Shown in pieces: positions 1 through 12,725 of a DNA stretch of 64,000 bases (position 1 is its first letter; every line of letters begins with the position of its first letter). The notes below the pieces were generated by a model. It searched no databases. It was not told where the DNA came from and saw nothing but the letters and a program-made list of their open reading frames with translations. The position numbers were made by a program, and so were the translations under genes. This DNA is from Emydura subglobosa (lineage: Eukaryota > Chordata > Testudines > Chelidae), in contig ML679991.1 in the NCBI GenBank assembly GCA_007922225.1, positions 372,001 to 436,000 on the forward strand. The letters run 5' to 3'.

Positions 1-800
1 CTGTGATGTGTGCAGAACACTGACAGAAACAGTGGAGAGCCGGGCAGGATCCATCCCTTCAGATAGAGATGGCAGGCGTCCAGGAAACCGGGGCCGTTGA
101 AAAATGCCACGGAACCCAGTTGGAAACCACCGGATGGAAATCACTGCATCATGGGACATGAGCCCACACCCGTGCTGCTCTGCGATCCTCTCCGCCTTCC
201 CACAACTCCTAGCGGCACATGGTGGCAAGTTACACAGTGAGATAGCTGCCCACAGTGCATTGCTCTCACTGTCGATGCTAGAGCACCGAGTGTGGGCGTG
301 CTTTGGCAACACAGTGAGTGCTGTGTGGGCAGGCACAAGCGTTGTAATTACAGTGCTTTTGATCACTGCTGTTCGTGCGTCGACAAAACGTTCTCGTGTG
401 GACAAGGCCTGAGTTTATCCCTCGCTTCCTTTCTGTGTCTCTCTTTGTGACATTGTAACTCTCTGCCTGAGACTCTGTCTCTCTTTCCTGTTCTCTTCCT
501 CTGTCTCGCTGTATCTCATGCTGCTGTCTGTTTTTCTTCCTCTCTGCCTTTCTCAGCATCTGTGTTAACCCCTCTCTCCCTCACCTCTCTTCCTCACTGA
601 CAGCTTGTAGGAGTTCTTCCCTCATGTTCTGGTTCCTTGGGTGGCTCTGGGCAGCCCTACTACACATCAGAGATCATGCAGGGAGAAGGTCTGGGATCCA
701 GGCTGCAAATTCCCTCTCCGCCTCCTCCAGTTCTCCACTGCTTTGTCTCTCACGCTCTCCTCCTTCCTTCCAATCACTTCTTTGCTCTCCTTCTCTTTAG
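1..800. other. Rap1GAP-like intron with a DNA-transposon fragment
   Basis: No upstream coding exon that joins at phase 0 to the exon at 801 is recognisable. From about 170 to 412 the sequence looks like the right part of a MITE: it ends in TGTGGACAAGGCCT, the inverted form of the AGGCCTTGTCTGCAC end of the copy at 22227. Pyrimidine-rich low-complexity sequence fills 420-600. Confidence 0.4.
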
Positions 801-3800
801 TCCTTTGCTCTCCCTGGGAGGAGCCCATCACGCACTCGAGGCAGCCGCTTCCACGGGCGACGCAGCAGTGCCATTGGTATTGAGAATATCCAGGAGGAGA
901 AGAGGTAAGAGCTGTGGGAATTGGGAAGCGGTGGAGTGGGATGAAGGGTGCTGGGTCAGGGGAAGAGAGAGGAGAGATGGAAGGAGCTGAGACCAAGGGG
1001 AGATGGAGGATGGTGAAGGCTGGGGGAGGCAAGAAAAGGGGAGATGGAAAGGTGGGATCAAAGGAACTGGAATGGGAGCAGACCACAGGAGAAAATAGAG
1101 CTGGGACCCAGGGGCACTGAGAAGAGATAGGAAGGGAAAGAAGTAGGGGAAAGATAGCTAAGGGAAACGGGAAGAGAGGCAGGACCAGGGGAGGGGAGAT
1201 GGGAGCAGGAATGTACTAGACAGGACCTTCATCAAAAAGAGTCGAGGAAGATCCAGGATTCCTGCCCCTCCTGTTCCACTCTCGCTGTGACAAAAACAGT
1301 CCCGCTGTGCTCCTGTGAGAGGAGAGTGGAGAAAAATATATTTTCCCATTTTTTTTTTCAAGTAAATACATCTTCTGATTTTTAAAAGAGATAGTTGTGT
1401 GACTCGTTCTAAACACACTGTAACCAAAACAGCTCAGGTCTCAGAGCTGCAGACTGTCACAGCAGTAGTCCTCACTGAGGAGCAGTGCACAGCCTCGTTC
1501 TAGGGCTTGCTGTGGCTGAGTTACGAGCATTTGAAAATGGCGTACTGAGCAGGAGAGGTTATTTTGGTAAGCTCTTTAAGGCGCCCCCAAAGGGGTGCTG
1601 TGTATCAAGGGTACAGGGTGAGCTAGATCCAAAGCCCAGTCTTGTGAACTGCTCTATCCTCCACATGAACCTTCCCAATTGCTCATGAAACCCAGGAGCG
1701 TGTCCAAGGGCTCAGTAGAGAGGAGAATAGAACCACCTTCGCCTAGCATGCAGACAGCCGCAGCTTCGCCATGGGTAAAGACTGTGCCTGCCACGTCTCT
1801 TCCCATGTCACTCTTTCTCTTGCCCTTTCTTAAGAGAGACACCCACAGACTTATTACTTATTTTTTATTTCAAATTACGGGGCGGGAGGTTTGGAGAAAA
1901 ATAGATTATACAGAGGCAGGTTCCCATTAACAATGTATCTACAATAGAAACGGTCACAACACTGGCACTTTTTGTGGCTTATCTTTAACAACAATTTTGC
2001 ATCTTGTATAAATACATTCCTGAAAAGGTGGGGAAAATGGATCTGTGTCCTTATTTCCTTCTTTATGATACAGAAAAAAGGTTTTGGATTTCTTTAGATT
2101 TCTTCTGCTTGTTTTCACCTTAGACATATCAGGAATACTAAGCCTGCTCTTCCATGCATTTGCTGGTTGACTCTTTGAATGACTCAAGATGAAGACTGGG
2201 AGTTCTCTCAGCCCCTAATTGCAATGCTGATTAATGCACATGGAAAGCTTTCCTCACAAGTGTTTTAGTTAAACAGGTGTCAGCAAAAACAAGTTTTATA
2301 CAGTCTGAAAGAAAAAACACTACTGCTCCCAGTTAGTCGGGTATCACATCCTGGGTATGTTTGACACTATAAATATACTAGGTATGCAGTCAGCTGTAGT
2401 CTTCCAGGGTAGATAAGATCTGACTTTCTAGTTGGTGGGGGGAAAAAATTGAGGAGAATTTTAAAAACTCAAACTCTTTCAGGACTTTTATTTTTTATTG
2501 TAAAGAAGCATAAAAAAGCCCAGTCCTGATATGTTCTTTCTTTGCAGACCCTTTAAGAAGATTGCCCTGTTCTGAACTGCAACCTGCTCCCTGTGCCTGT
2601 GTGTCCCATAGAAATCTCTCTGTATCTCCCCTTGTAGGAAGCATTAGGTAGCATAGTGGTAACTCATGTCTCTGGGGTGTAGCTGGTTTTCCTTTCACCC
2701 CAGTAGGGATGTTGCTGACAGAATCCAGAAGGTGCTGGAGAGCCCAGGACCTTTCTTTGACCTGAAATCTGATGGATCCTCCAGTCCCAGCTCCCCAGAG
2801 TTCCCAAACAGGAAGAGCAAGTGAGTTGAAAATGGCCTTTCTTTTCAGGAGACGTGCTTGGTGCCCCTGGGGAAGGCCTCAGGGGAAGGTGTCTCACGTT
2901 TAGTCACCTCACAAAGGTACCTTCCCTGCAAAGAATTAGATTAGAGCCAGGGAATGGGAGCTAGTTCTCCTGGGTTCTCTATTCCTGGCTCTGAGACTGA
3001 CCACGCATGAGTGACTTCTCCTGTCTGGATGATCCCCCCCATTATGGATGATTACAATAAGTTGCCTCACAGGGGCTTGTAAGGCTTTGATACTGTCCAC
3101 AAAGCACTGGCAGGGTCTTGGGTGGCTGGTACAAAATGAGATCTGTGTATTGCAATGATGGTGACGACTTTGGGCTTGGGTTTCAGAACCCTCTCCAATC
3201 AAACGTCGGGATACTGCGTGATGCAGCCACTCTCGCGCTCCTCATCCAATGTGAGCAGCTGTTGTAGTGGAGTGAGGGAAAACGAAACGTCCGAGGAAGA
3301 GGAGAATGAGAGGGTGAGTGTAGAATTTGGTAGCCCTAATACACTGGTGAGCCTACCAGTGGGCAGGCGGGTAGAAGTTTGAAAAGTATTGCAATAACCT
3401 GTCACTCTGAATGCTGATAGGAGGTGTGAAAGGGAGACAAACAGACGGAATTAGTCCAAACAAAACGAGGTAGTGGTATAACTCACGGACTCTGTTCAGA
3501 TCGTGCCTGGTAAATACGAAGTGTAGGACTGGAAGTCAATGAACCAAATTAGTGTGTCAGAAATTAGGCCTAATTGGTGGACAAAATAATCATAGAATAG
3601 AATCAAAGAAGTGTAGGGCTGGAAGGGACCTCAATAGATCTTCTAGTCCAGTCCCCTGCACTCAAGGCAGGACTAAATAATAACTAGACCATCCCTGACA
3701 GGTGTTTGTTTAACCTCGTCTTAAAAACCTCCACAACCTCCCTGGGCAATTTGGTCAGTGCTTAACTACCCGGACATTCAGGACGTTTTTCTTAATATCC

Positions 3801-6800
3801 AACTTAAACCTGCCTTGCTTAGAGTGACCATATTTCCCAAAGGGAAAACGGGACACTGCGTGGGGCTAGGCCTTCCCTCCACTGCCCTCCCCACATGGGG
3901 CTGGCCCGAGCCACTTGCCTGAGCCCTGCCTCCTTCCCCGCCCAAGCACTGTCTCCCCCATCATTGCTCACTCAAGCCCTGCCTGCCCCCGTGTGAGGCT
4001 GGGACTGGTGTTGCTCACTAGAGTCTTGCCTGCCCTCCCATCCGAGTCCTGCCTCCCCCCTGTGTGGGGCTGGCCTCACTGCGGGTGGCCTCTCACCCCC
4101 ACACCCTGTTTGCTGCAAGTTAAGCCCATTGCTTCTTGTCTTTTCCTCAGTGGCTAAGGAGGAATACAACCATCTAGGTTGTATTTCCCTAGTTTGTTTA
4201 TAAGAAGGTCATGTGAGACAGTATCAAAAGACTTACCAAAGTCAAGGTATTCCACAGCTTCTGCTTCCCCCCCATCTACAAGTCTTGTTACCCTGTCAAA
4301 AAAGGCTATGTGATCAATATGACATGATTTGTTCTTGGTTACTTATCCACTTAGTTGATTGCTTGATTATTTGCTCCATTATCTTTCTGGGTACTGAAAT
4401 TAAGATGACTGGCCTGTAATTCCCTGGATTGTCCTTATTCCTCTTTTTATAGATTAGCACTATATTTGCCCTCTTCCAGTCCTCTAGAATTTCTTCCATC
4501 TTCCATGACTTTTCAAAGATAATCGCTAATGGCTCAGATCTCCTCAGTCAGCACCTTGAGTATTCTTGTTTGCATTTCATCAGGCCCTGCGATTTGAAGA
4601 CATCTAACTTGTCTAAGTAATTTTTAACTTCTTATGTAAAATAGGAAAAGAACAACAGCCATAATGGGTCAGATTAATATGCTGTCTAACGACAGTGGCC
4701 AATGCCAGGTGTTTCAGAGGGAATGAACAGAACAGGCAAACATAGAGTGATCCATCCTCTGTTATCCACTCCCAGCTCTTGGCAAACAGAGTCTAGGGAT
4801 TCAGAGGCTAGCCACAGATCCTACCTCATTTTCATTGGTGTTCATTATGTTAGACATTGAATTGTTACTAATCTTTTTGATGAAAATAAACAAAAAAGTC
4901 ATTTAACATTTCTGCCATTTCCACGTTTTCTGCTATTGTCTCCCCACCCCCCACTGAGTAATGGGCCTACCTTGTCCTTGGCCTTCCTCCTGTTTCTAAT
5001 TTATTTGTAGAATATTTAATGAGAGGCCCTCTTGGGGCCTCCAGAAGACTTTGGAGAGAAAGTTAGCAGATGCTGGCTGAATGAAAGATGGGAGAACAGG
5101 AAGAAGCAAGCTTCACCACCATGGCTGCCATCCCATCGTCTCTTGAGATCCTGGGAATCACCATGATACTGCTGGGCTTTTGTCATCCTGATCCTGAGAG
5201 ATGTCCTGATGAGACTAGGCCAGAGAGAGGGACCCAAGTGACACGGCCACTACCATCAGCTCCAGCCAAATGCCAACCACCACGTGGGATGGGAAACTTT
5301 ATTTCTTACTGTTCCCGCCCCCGGTCCCGTCCCCCCATACCCCACAGTGGCAACCTTTTCCTTTGCTACTTCATTTCTTTTCTTTCCTATCTCTCTCCTT
5401 CTGCCTTCTGTTTAGTAACAGTCTGGCTTAGCTAGCCAAGACTGCATTTTTTATTTTTTGCAATACTGCTGTAAGCCTGTGACCAGGAAGGCAGCAAAAA
5501 GCAATGTCTTAAATGGCCCAATGCTGGTACAAGTTTGCCAGGTCTCGGCGTGACTGATCAGAGATTGCAAGTGAGAGTCAGCACCAGAAACAGAAGCTGC
5601 ATTTTCTATCTTTTTCCTTTTGTGTGTGTTCGTGTTGTTTTGTTTTCAGGAGAACTGGATCAGATTTCAGTCCCTCTCAGCTAACTTTTCTTTTCCACAG
5701 AAAAGACAGTTATTATCATCTTTAATACCATCTAGGACTGCCAGACATGGGGGTTTCCTGCTAAAAACTCTCTCCAGATAAAGGGAAAGGGAACAAAAGA
5801 TGTTGTTAAAATGAAAGCCTTATGTAATACTTTACACTTCAGATACGTTGACTATTTTTCCTTCTTTCCTGTATCTCTAATAAAAGGTTAAAAGATTTGT
5901 AATGGTGTATTTGCCATGGTACTAAGCAGGCTGAGGTCTCTGTATACCAAACCTCAAACTTTGTTTAACATTGTTTAATGTTGACAGTGACAGGGTCATA
6001 TTAACAGTTTTGACTTTTGGGGCCCATTTATTCCATCAAAATTAATAACAGTTCCCCTAGAGATTCCTCTGCTCTCACACTCAGGATCGCCCCATCCCAG
6101 TTATGTCCCCTGAGAGATTTGGCATTGGCGAGGCTGCATTTGGAGTATTGTGTCCAGTTTTGGGCCCCCCACTACAAAAAGGATGTGGACAAGTTGGAGA
6201 GAGTCCAGTGGAGGAGAACAAAAATGATTAGGGGGCTGGAGCACAAGACTTATGAGGGGAGGCTGAGGGAACTAGGCTTGTTTAGCCTGCAGAAGAGAAG
6301 ATTGTGAGAGGATTTGATAGCAGCCTTTAACTACCTGAAAGGGGGTCCAGGGAGGATGGACCTAGGCTGTTCTCAATGGTAGTAGATGACAGAACAAGGA
6401 GCAATGGTCTCAAGTTGCAGTGGGGGAGGTCTAGGTTGGATATCAGGAAAAAGTTTTTCACTAGGAGGGTGGTGAAGCACTGGAATGGGTTACGTGGTGG
6501 AATCTCCATCCTTAGAGGTTTTTAAGGTGCAGCTTGACAAAGCCCTGGCTGGGATGATTTAGCTGAGGTTAGTCCTACTTTGAGCAGGGGGCTGGACTAG
6601 ATGACCTCCTGAAGTCCCTTCCAACTCTAATATTCTACGATTCCCCTTTCTTTAAATTCTCCTTTCTTTTGGGTACCTTGGGGTCTATCCATGTTTACAA
6701 AGTGCCTTGCTAAAATATCCCTTCTTTCCCCTCTCCAGGAGCTGATGTGCTCTCTTGAGGCTCCTCAGAAGCGGGATTCTCTGGTTCAGAGTGTGTGGCT

Positions 6801-9800
6801 GGAAGACAGTGTGGGCACACCCAGTAGTGCCAGCTCATCAGGTAAATGTGTTCCTACCTCCCTCTCTAGAAGCATGTGAGGGAGCAGAAGGGTAGAGACA
6901 TGTTCCATTGTGACACCAGGACTTGTTCTCAATACCCAGAATGGGAGGCGTGCAGGGGGCAGAGATGACCTGTACCTGACAAAAGTGGGGTGGGGGCAGA
7001 GTGAGGGCAGTGGGGTGGCACTCAGGTCCTTGCTTTGAGTGGTCTGGTGTTACTGGGAGTAATGGGGAAGAGGAGATGGCGTGAGGTGTGTGGCAAGAGA
7101 ACAGACTTATAGAGGGGCTGATGTTCCAGAACATGGAGGTGCAGGGGAACCTGAGAAATTAGAGCTATTAGTGAACTACAACTGCTCTGATTGTGAAGTA
7201 GGGCAGCAATTCAGCATGTAAACCTCTGGAACGCCATGGTGTCGGCTCATACTGGGGTGGTGTGAACCAGTTTTTGTGGGACTCAGTTCATGTAAAGTCC
7301 CCAGAGAATATTAACTCTGCCCTGTACTGATGCCATGCAACAACCATACAATTAAGGAAGCAACAGCAGGAAAATATCCCTCCCTGGAGGGGCGTAGAGG
7401 GGTCTGGCCCTAATGTTAATGCCGGGGTTGAATGAGGCGTCCAGTTCTCTGTGACAGAGGTGACAGAGCGCCACTGTTGTGTCTTAACCTGCAGGCAGTA
7501 GTGCATCATGGCGATGACTGATCTAGATCTGGATCCCAGACTCGCCCCAGTAGCAGAGCATTTCTTTCTGCCCGCATATTGGGGACTAGACGGGGTAGAA
7601 CCAGGTGTTATGTTTGCTGCAGCAGTTGTTCATCCCTCCATACAAGTCTGCGTAGGCGCTCAGCACCGATATCAACAGAGGTTGGCGCCAGTGACTCCCC
7701 AGCAGTAACAGGGGCCCGCCCTATAGGGCTACATGGGAGCTCAGCAATTAGGCCGATTCTATGTGCATAGTCACCGTAGGCGAGCTTCCCTCCTTGCCAG
7801 CAGTACTGTTAATACTGGCAGTGGAACCAGGCCTCAGGGTCGCCATAGCAGCATCTCTCCTGGCAGGGTTATACTGCCGTATGACACGGTGTGACTTGTG
7901 GGGGAAGAGATTCAGACTTCCCGCCGCAGCAAAGCATCCCTTTCTGCCAGCCTCGACAGCCGTGGGAGGGATACAGCCAGAATCAGGGTCTGCACAGTCT
8001 GTGCCTGCAGGGCTACGGAGGAGCCCATTAAAGAAGTCCATCGCAGGGGTGGAAACAGGCCTCAGTGTGTTTGTGGCTGCAGCGTTATAGAGCAAACTTT
8101 GCGTATAACGTTATTTGGGTTCCAGGACATGGCCCCCAATAGGTTGTGGACCCGCCCACAGCTAAAATCCCCTCCCACAGCCTAAGGGGAGGAGCTACTG
8201 ATCCCGGGACTCAACTGATGACCGGGGACAACGAATGAAAACACAGGAACGGGCGTGAAGGTCAAAGGGCTAAATGGAAGGATCCTGAGCAGAGAACCCC
8301 GGACAGCGCTCACTGCTCCTCAAAAGTGGCTAAGGAGCCAGTGGACACGGCCCAGAGGAACTCTGCTCGGATACGTGATCGGACGGAGGAGCGGAAATAG
8401 GCCCCACAGTCGCAGAGCACCTCCTCGGCCAAGCTCCTCTCCCTGGTGTTGTAGATGGCCACCTTGGCCAAGGCGAGGAGAAGGTTGACGAGGAGGTCCC
8501 GTGAGTTTGTGGGGCCCCGGATGGGATGTGCGTAGATCAGAAGGTCTAGGGAGACGTGCAGCCAGAAACTCAGGAGCTGGTTCTGGAGAAGCCGGAACAC
8601 GAGCTGCAACCTGGCGCACTCCGGATATATGTGCGCCAGGGTCTCCCTCACGCCGCAAAAGGGACAGGCATCGGGACGAAGGGTGAACCGTGCCAGGTAC
8701 ACGCCCGTGCTCACAGCTCCATGAAGGAGCCACCAGCTGATATCTCCGGCAGGCCGTGGAACCAAGGTGGAATACAGACAGGCCCACCTCTTGCAGGGTC
8801 CACCCGAGGTAGGCCTGAGCAGCAGGAGGCAAGGCTGCTCCCACCTCCTGGAGTACGCACCGGGCGGTTCGAAGGGTAGAGAGCCCCATCCGCTGAACCA
8901 GCGCCTGGGGATCCACCCACTCCCTCTGGGCATAGTCCAGGAGGTTTCCGATCTTGGTGATGCCTGGTACGACCAGCCTCTGGCGCACCGAGGGGGACTC
9001 TGCCACCTGCACACTGAGATGGGGATTGTGTAGCAGGGGCTGTGCGAAGAGATCCACCCCCTTGGCAGCCACCATGGACCTGGTTGCCGAGACCAGCCTC
9101 CAGGTCCGGAGGAGGTCCTGGTACAAGACCGGCAGCTCGGAGAGGTCTCGCGGAAGACGCCCCGGGTGGAGATAAAAGAGCTGCCGGTCGTATCGGAGCC
9201 CTCGGAGGCGGCGGAGGAAGGCGTGCGCCAATTGGCTCCACGCCGGACTACCTGCACTATAAAGGGGTCTCTGCAGGGCCTACAGGCAGAAGATGTGGAC
9301 CTGGCTGCGGATGCAGCACAGGCCCTGCCCCCCTCCAGGGAGAGACTCAGGACCCCTGCAGAGACCCATTGCGGTCTTGGCCAAAAGAACACTAGAACGA
9401 GCTTCTGGAGGTAGGCCAGGAAACTCAGGCTAGGGACCAGGGTGTTGAGCTGGTGTCAGAGCATGGACAGGACCAGCTGGAACAATTTACCAAGGGCTAT
9501 GGCAGATTCTCCATCACTGGCAATTTTTCAATCAAGACTGGATTTCTTAATAAAAGATATGCTGTAGGAATTATTTTCCTGTGATGCTGGGCAAGTCACT
9601 TAAATCAAACGTTTCACAGGTGGGCACTAATTGTGTGTTCCGCATTTGCTAGGTGCTAGTGTGAGCTCTTGGGATCTGATTTGCAGAAGTGCTGAGCACT
9701 CTCAGCTGCAACTAAAGTCTATGAGAGCTGTTCGTTGAACACGTGAACTGCTGTATAATGCTACGTGTCTCAAATTGGGCAGCCAAAATTAGTGTACATT

Positions 9801-12725
9801 TCTGACTGTTTTCTTTGTGCTTCAGTTCCCAGTCTCTAAAATGGGGTAATGCCACCCCGTAATCTCACAGGGGAATTGTGAAATTAAATTGTTTAAAGTC
9901 TGTGAAGCACTCAGGTACTGTAATGAAGAGCACCATAGGCAAGCCCATGAGGAAATGACTAATTCTGAATTCAGAACAGGGCTTGAATAGTATGCGTAAA
10001 TAAGCCCTGGGGGCACACACAGAACGATATGGAGAAAACAGAACATTAACTGAGCACTTGCCAGCCTGTGCACTGAAAAAGGCAAGGGACCTGTGAAAAA
10101 AAATAGCACGTAATTAAATAATTATGCATGTGCACAATGAGCCTGAACTAAAACTATACAGGCAGCCTTAATTCCGGCAATTCCTCACTGTGGCGTTCTT
10201 GACTTTACAACCTTAAGAATGTTCTTTTAACATAGTTTCCTGTGTGTAATAGTAGCTAGAGACACGGGGATGATGGGGTTGAAATGATGGGCCGGAAATA
10301 TGTACAGTTGGGATGGTTGGAGACAGTGCCTTATTTATAATGACAAAGGTGCCAGGGCTCAAGCCATTTTTTAATTTTCATAACTGATGTCACATGCGGG
10401 CGAGTTTCGCAAACAAGGCAAGAGGCTGTCGGGCTCAGACAGATGGTGGTGATGGCTGAGTGATTATGGATCACAGATTGGGATGACAGGAAGAGAGAGG
10501 CTGAACTGCTTTTCCTGTTCCTGGGAGAGTCCATTTTCCTGTGTGCTTGCTTCTCTTCTAGTAACCAGACTGCTCCCCTCCGGCAGTGCTGCAGGCTCGG
10601 TGGAGAAGGGGAAAAGCAGCAAGGCGGATGCGCAGCGTTACAGCCCGGTATGTGCCAGGCCTCCACGTGCTTCCATCTTCACCAGCTCCCGATGGTGATG
10701 GGGCGGAGAGAAGACGGGCTTGGTGCAGGGGGCTTTGTATGCTCAGGAGTCCAGGGTGCAAGGGGAAGGTTAAAGAACTGCCATTTCCTTGTTCTACAGG
10801 CCTCCATTTTGTGCTGTGTGTGATGTCATCGCTGGAGGGGTGTCGCGGTGCATGCTGGGTAATGCACAGGTAACAGACACCTTAGGAGCCTTTGTGCCCC
10901 TGGGTGGAGGGTTGGAGGCAGGTGGTTGAACTGTGAAAGATGAAACGGGGCCTTTGCTCCATTCCCCCCCCCCTCCCCAAGGCAGAGTCACAGTGAAGCA
11001 ACATCGATCTATGACCTGCTCCCTACCCTTGTGGTTCCCACCCCTACCATGGCCAAGTCCGCCCCGACTCATCTTCCCTGGCGACTTCTTTGCACCCCAC
11101 TCAACATCACCGCCTTCCCCAGCCACCTCTCCCTGCCTCAACGTACTTTGCCCCCCCCCCAGCACTGCCCCCGTCTCCTCATACACTCTCTGCTCCCTTT
11201 CCTCCAAATGCTCTTTAAGTCTCCCACTTTGCCCAGACATCTCCCTTCCCAGGGTTTTCTTATTTTGCTGCACCATCTTTTGCTCACCGGCTGGTTTTGT
11301 GTCTGTCTCCATGTCCGTCTGTCTGCTGCTTGCTTTGTCTGTCTGTCTGTGTCTGTTGGTGGCTTTTTCAGATAGGCGTAATGTGACTATTAGCTACTAG
11401 ACAAAGTTGTAATGGCAGGGCTGGAGGGAACTCTGAGGAGCAGGGTTCCAAGACGCACTGGGAGCAGTTTCTCTGATTTTGTTCACGTCTGGGTGACTCA
11501 TTTATCCAGGTGACAAACTTCCCTCGCTCTGGCCTGACAGCAAAGCAGCAGAGTGCCCCGTGGGTGTTATGTGACACACTCCCCACAGGGACTGCAGACT
11601 TAGCAAAATGACGATGGGGGCAAGGCGGGAACACCCACAGGGAAGGAGGTACCCTATGCACTTAGAACAAGTAGCTGATTTTCCAGTTGGCTGGTCATTC
11701 TGAAAAGTCAGGGGAAAAAATTGTTTCTGGCTGAACAAACCATTGAATCTGGTTTTCAAGTTTTTTAAAATGTTTTTCAATTTTTAAAAATAAAGTTGAA
11801 ATACATTCCAACAAAAATTCATTTTGAATTGAAACATCTAAATGTTTCATTTTGAAAATGTCTAAATGAAACATTTCTTAAGAGTGTGAAATCTTTAGGG
11901 CAGGGACCATCTCTTTGCTCTGTCTCTGTACAGCGCCTAGCACAATGGGATGATGGACTAGGACTAGGGCTCCGAGGCACTGCAATAATACAAATACATA
12001 ATAAACCTTTTATTTATGGCGTTTTTACCAAGAGCATTCAGCGAATTTGGCTACTACGTGAGATGTTTTGGTTGATCCAAATATGCATTTTTCAGCCAAA
12101 ACAAAAAGTTCAGCTGAAGAATTTGGCCAGCTCTCCACGCATAACCTTAAATGGCCAGTGGGTAATCCTGCTACTGCCCTATAGCTACCACTGGTTCTAA
12201 CAACATTGGGTGCTGAAAATCCTCATCCTCAAACCACAGGACTTCAGCTGGAGTTGTTGAGGGCATTTTGCATCTCTCAGGAGGTGCTTAGCACCTTGCA
12301 CGGCTGGGCCGGTGTCTTTTCGGCAGTAGCGATTCTGTGGCTCATGCTGGAGATGTTTTAGTTAGGCCTGCACTGAAACCACCACATGTGCACCATAAAT
12401 TCTTTGTGGCTCCCTCTAGCTCCTAGACAGACTAACAAGCTGTGTTGCCTCCTGTCACCCTAGAGGATCTCCTTAAATCCTGAACTTGATTTAACCATCA
12501 CGTAGGGACTGCTGACTGCACCACAGGGGTTTCTCATGAATAATATCTTCTCTAGTGTGCGGAGAGGTGGTCAGGCTGAGGAGTAGAAAGAACAAGTGAG
12601 GCCAGATGGTCCCGTCAGAAGCAGTGGCAGCTATAAGATTGCGTGAGGGGAACTTGCTTTTACTGACTGTGTCTGGCTGTCTCTCTCTCCCTCCCTCCCT
12701 CCCTCAGGATTTGCTGCTGAAGTGA
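801..12725 (+). CDS. Rap1GAP-family protein, last six coding exons (5' part outside window)
   Basis: Six exons join with consistent phases: 801-904, 2704-2820, 3187-3313, 6739-6841, 10562-10647 and 12708-12725. All have AG acceptors and GT donors, and together they give 184 C-terminal residues and a stop. The first exon carries [15 protein letters not shown], nearly the signature of the Rap1GAP/Rap1GAP2 C-terminal tail. The fourth carries [15 protein letters not shown], matching the family's conserved KRDSF..STWLEDSV block. Between them lie Ser-rich and acidic stretches ([32 protein letters not shown]), as in the family. Rap1GAPs use a catalytic Asn to speed GTP hydrolysis by Rap1; that domain would lie upstream, so activity cannot be judged here. 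The linkers differ so much from mammalian RAP1GAP and RAP1GAP2, as I remember them, that I infer a third paralogue. The chain ends after a very short last exon coding DLLLK. Family assignment is firm, paralogue identity is not. Confidence 0.82.
905..2703. other. Rap1GAP-like intron, no recognised element
   Basis: The 905-1200 part is a purine-rich stretch with many GGAGATGG-like repeats. The rest is ordinary AT-rich sequence. I see no gene or clear transposon. Confidence 0.5.
3590..4640 (-). mobile_element. CR1 LINE fragment, interrupted
   Basis: On the minus strand the element ends with the ATTCTATGATT-type CR1 terminus at about 3597, and 3610-3820 is the typical 3' UTR (GGGCTGGAAGGGACCTCAATAG on the + strand). 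Reverse transcriptase coding follows at 4150-4620, with [37 protein letters not shown] and a decayed [16 protein letters not shown] region. The block 3825-4145 between them is C-rich repetitive sequence that does not belong to CR1 and probably inserted later. Confidence 0.8.
4655..4850 (-). mobile_element. CR1-type LINE 3' end fragment, second subfamily
   Basis: It contains ATGGGTCAGATTAATATG, CAGTGGCCAATGCCAGGTG and TTCAGAGGGAATGAACAG, matching the start of the longer copy at 18507-21440. It is truncated after about 200 bp. Confidence 0.7.
4851..6110. other. Intronic sequence, possible unclassified dispersed repeat
   Basis: The 5030-5940 part has the look of a retroelement end: GC-rich head, T-rich middle and AATAAA at 5879-5884 followed by TG-rich sequence. 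I cannot name a family or fix its ends. No exon of the Rap1GAP-like gene is evident. Confidence 0.3.
6115..6643 (+). mobile_element. CR1 LINE 3' end
   Basis: It begins with the end of the CR1 ORF2 ([21 protein letters not shown], then [20 protein letters not shown]). The CR1 3' UTR follows with TTTCACTAGGAGGGTGGTGA, CTGGACTAGATGACCTCCTG and the terminal ATTCTACGATTC. It sits about 95 bp upstream of the Rap1GAP-like exon at 6739. Confidence 0.9.
7515..8100. repeat. GC-rich sequence with degenerate internal repeats
   Basis: Variants of GTGGAACCAGGCCTCAG occur near 7598, 7823 and 8049, a spacing of about 225 bp. Variants of AGCATTTCTTTCTGCC occur near 7558, 7782 and 7932. Reading frames over 100 codons are open on both strands without protein-like composition. 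It borders the Tx1-like LINE and may be part of that element or an old satellite. Confidence 0.35.
8225..9395 (-). mobile_element. Tx1-like (L1-group) LINE, C-terminal part of ORF2, frameshifted
   Basis: Two overlapping minus-strand frames carry one protein. The upstream part (9231 to about 8770) reads [20 protein letters not shown] and [20 protein letters not shown]. The downstream part (about 8765 to 8310) reads [20 protein letters not shown], then [10 protein letters not shown] and [20 protein letters not shown]. The CxxC-x7-H-x4-C knuckle near the end is typical of L1/Tx1-group ORF2 proteins. One frameshift near 8755-8770 joins the parts. The endonuclease and reverse transcriptase are absent. 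GC content is far above its surroundings. Family naming rests on remembered similarity. Confidence 0.7.
9490..9935 (+). repeat. CR1 tail fragment followed by a split MIR-like SINE
   Basis: The part 9490-9560 matches the CR1 3' UTR (GATTCTCCATCACTGGCAAT). GTGATGCTGGGCAAGTCACTTAA at about 9581 and CTTCAGTTCCCAGTCTCTAAAATGGGG at about 9821 are neighbouring MIR core segments separated by about 200 bp of another old repeat (9610-9810). Confidence 0.55.
10648..12707. other. Last Rap1GAP-like intron with a MIR-type tail
   Basis: GGGCAGGGACCATCTCTTTG and GCGCCTAGCACAATGGGATG at 11900-12010 form a SINE 3' end common in reptiles. AT-rich AAATGTTTCAT-type repeats cover 11690-11880. An exon-like segment at 10799-10870 is not counted because it hits a stop after seven codons. 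Confidence 0.45.

Noticed and set aside
7748..8095. Overlapping frames above 100 codons on both strands
   Set aside because: Open in several frames because of base composition in a degenerate repeat; no protein-like features.
10799..10871. Extra Rap1GAP-like exon between 10562-10647 and the last exon
   Set aside because: It has a good acceptor and a GT donor, but in the required phase it stops after seven codons, while the exon at 12708 joins in phase and has a following poly(A) signal.
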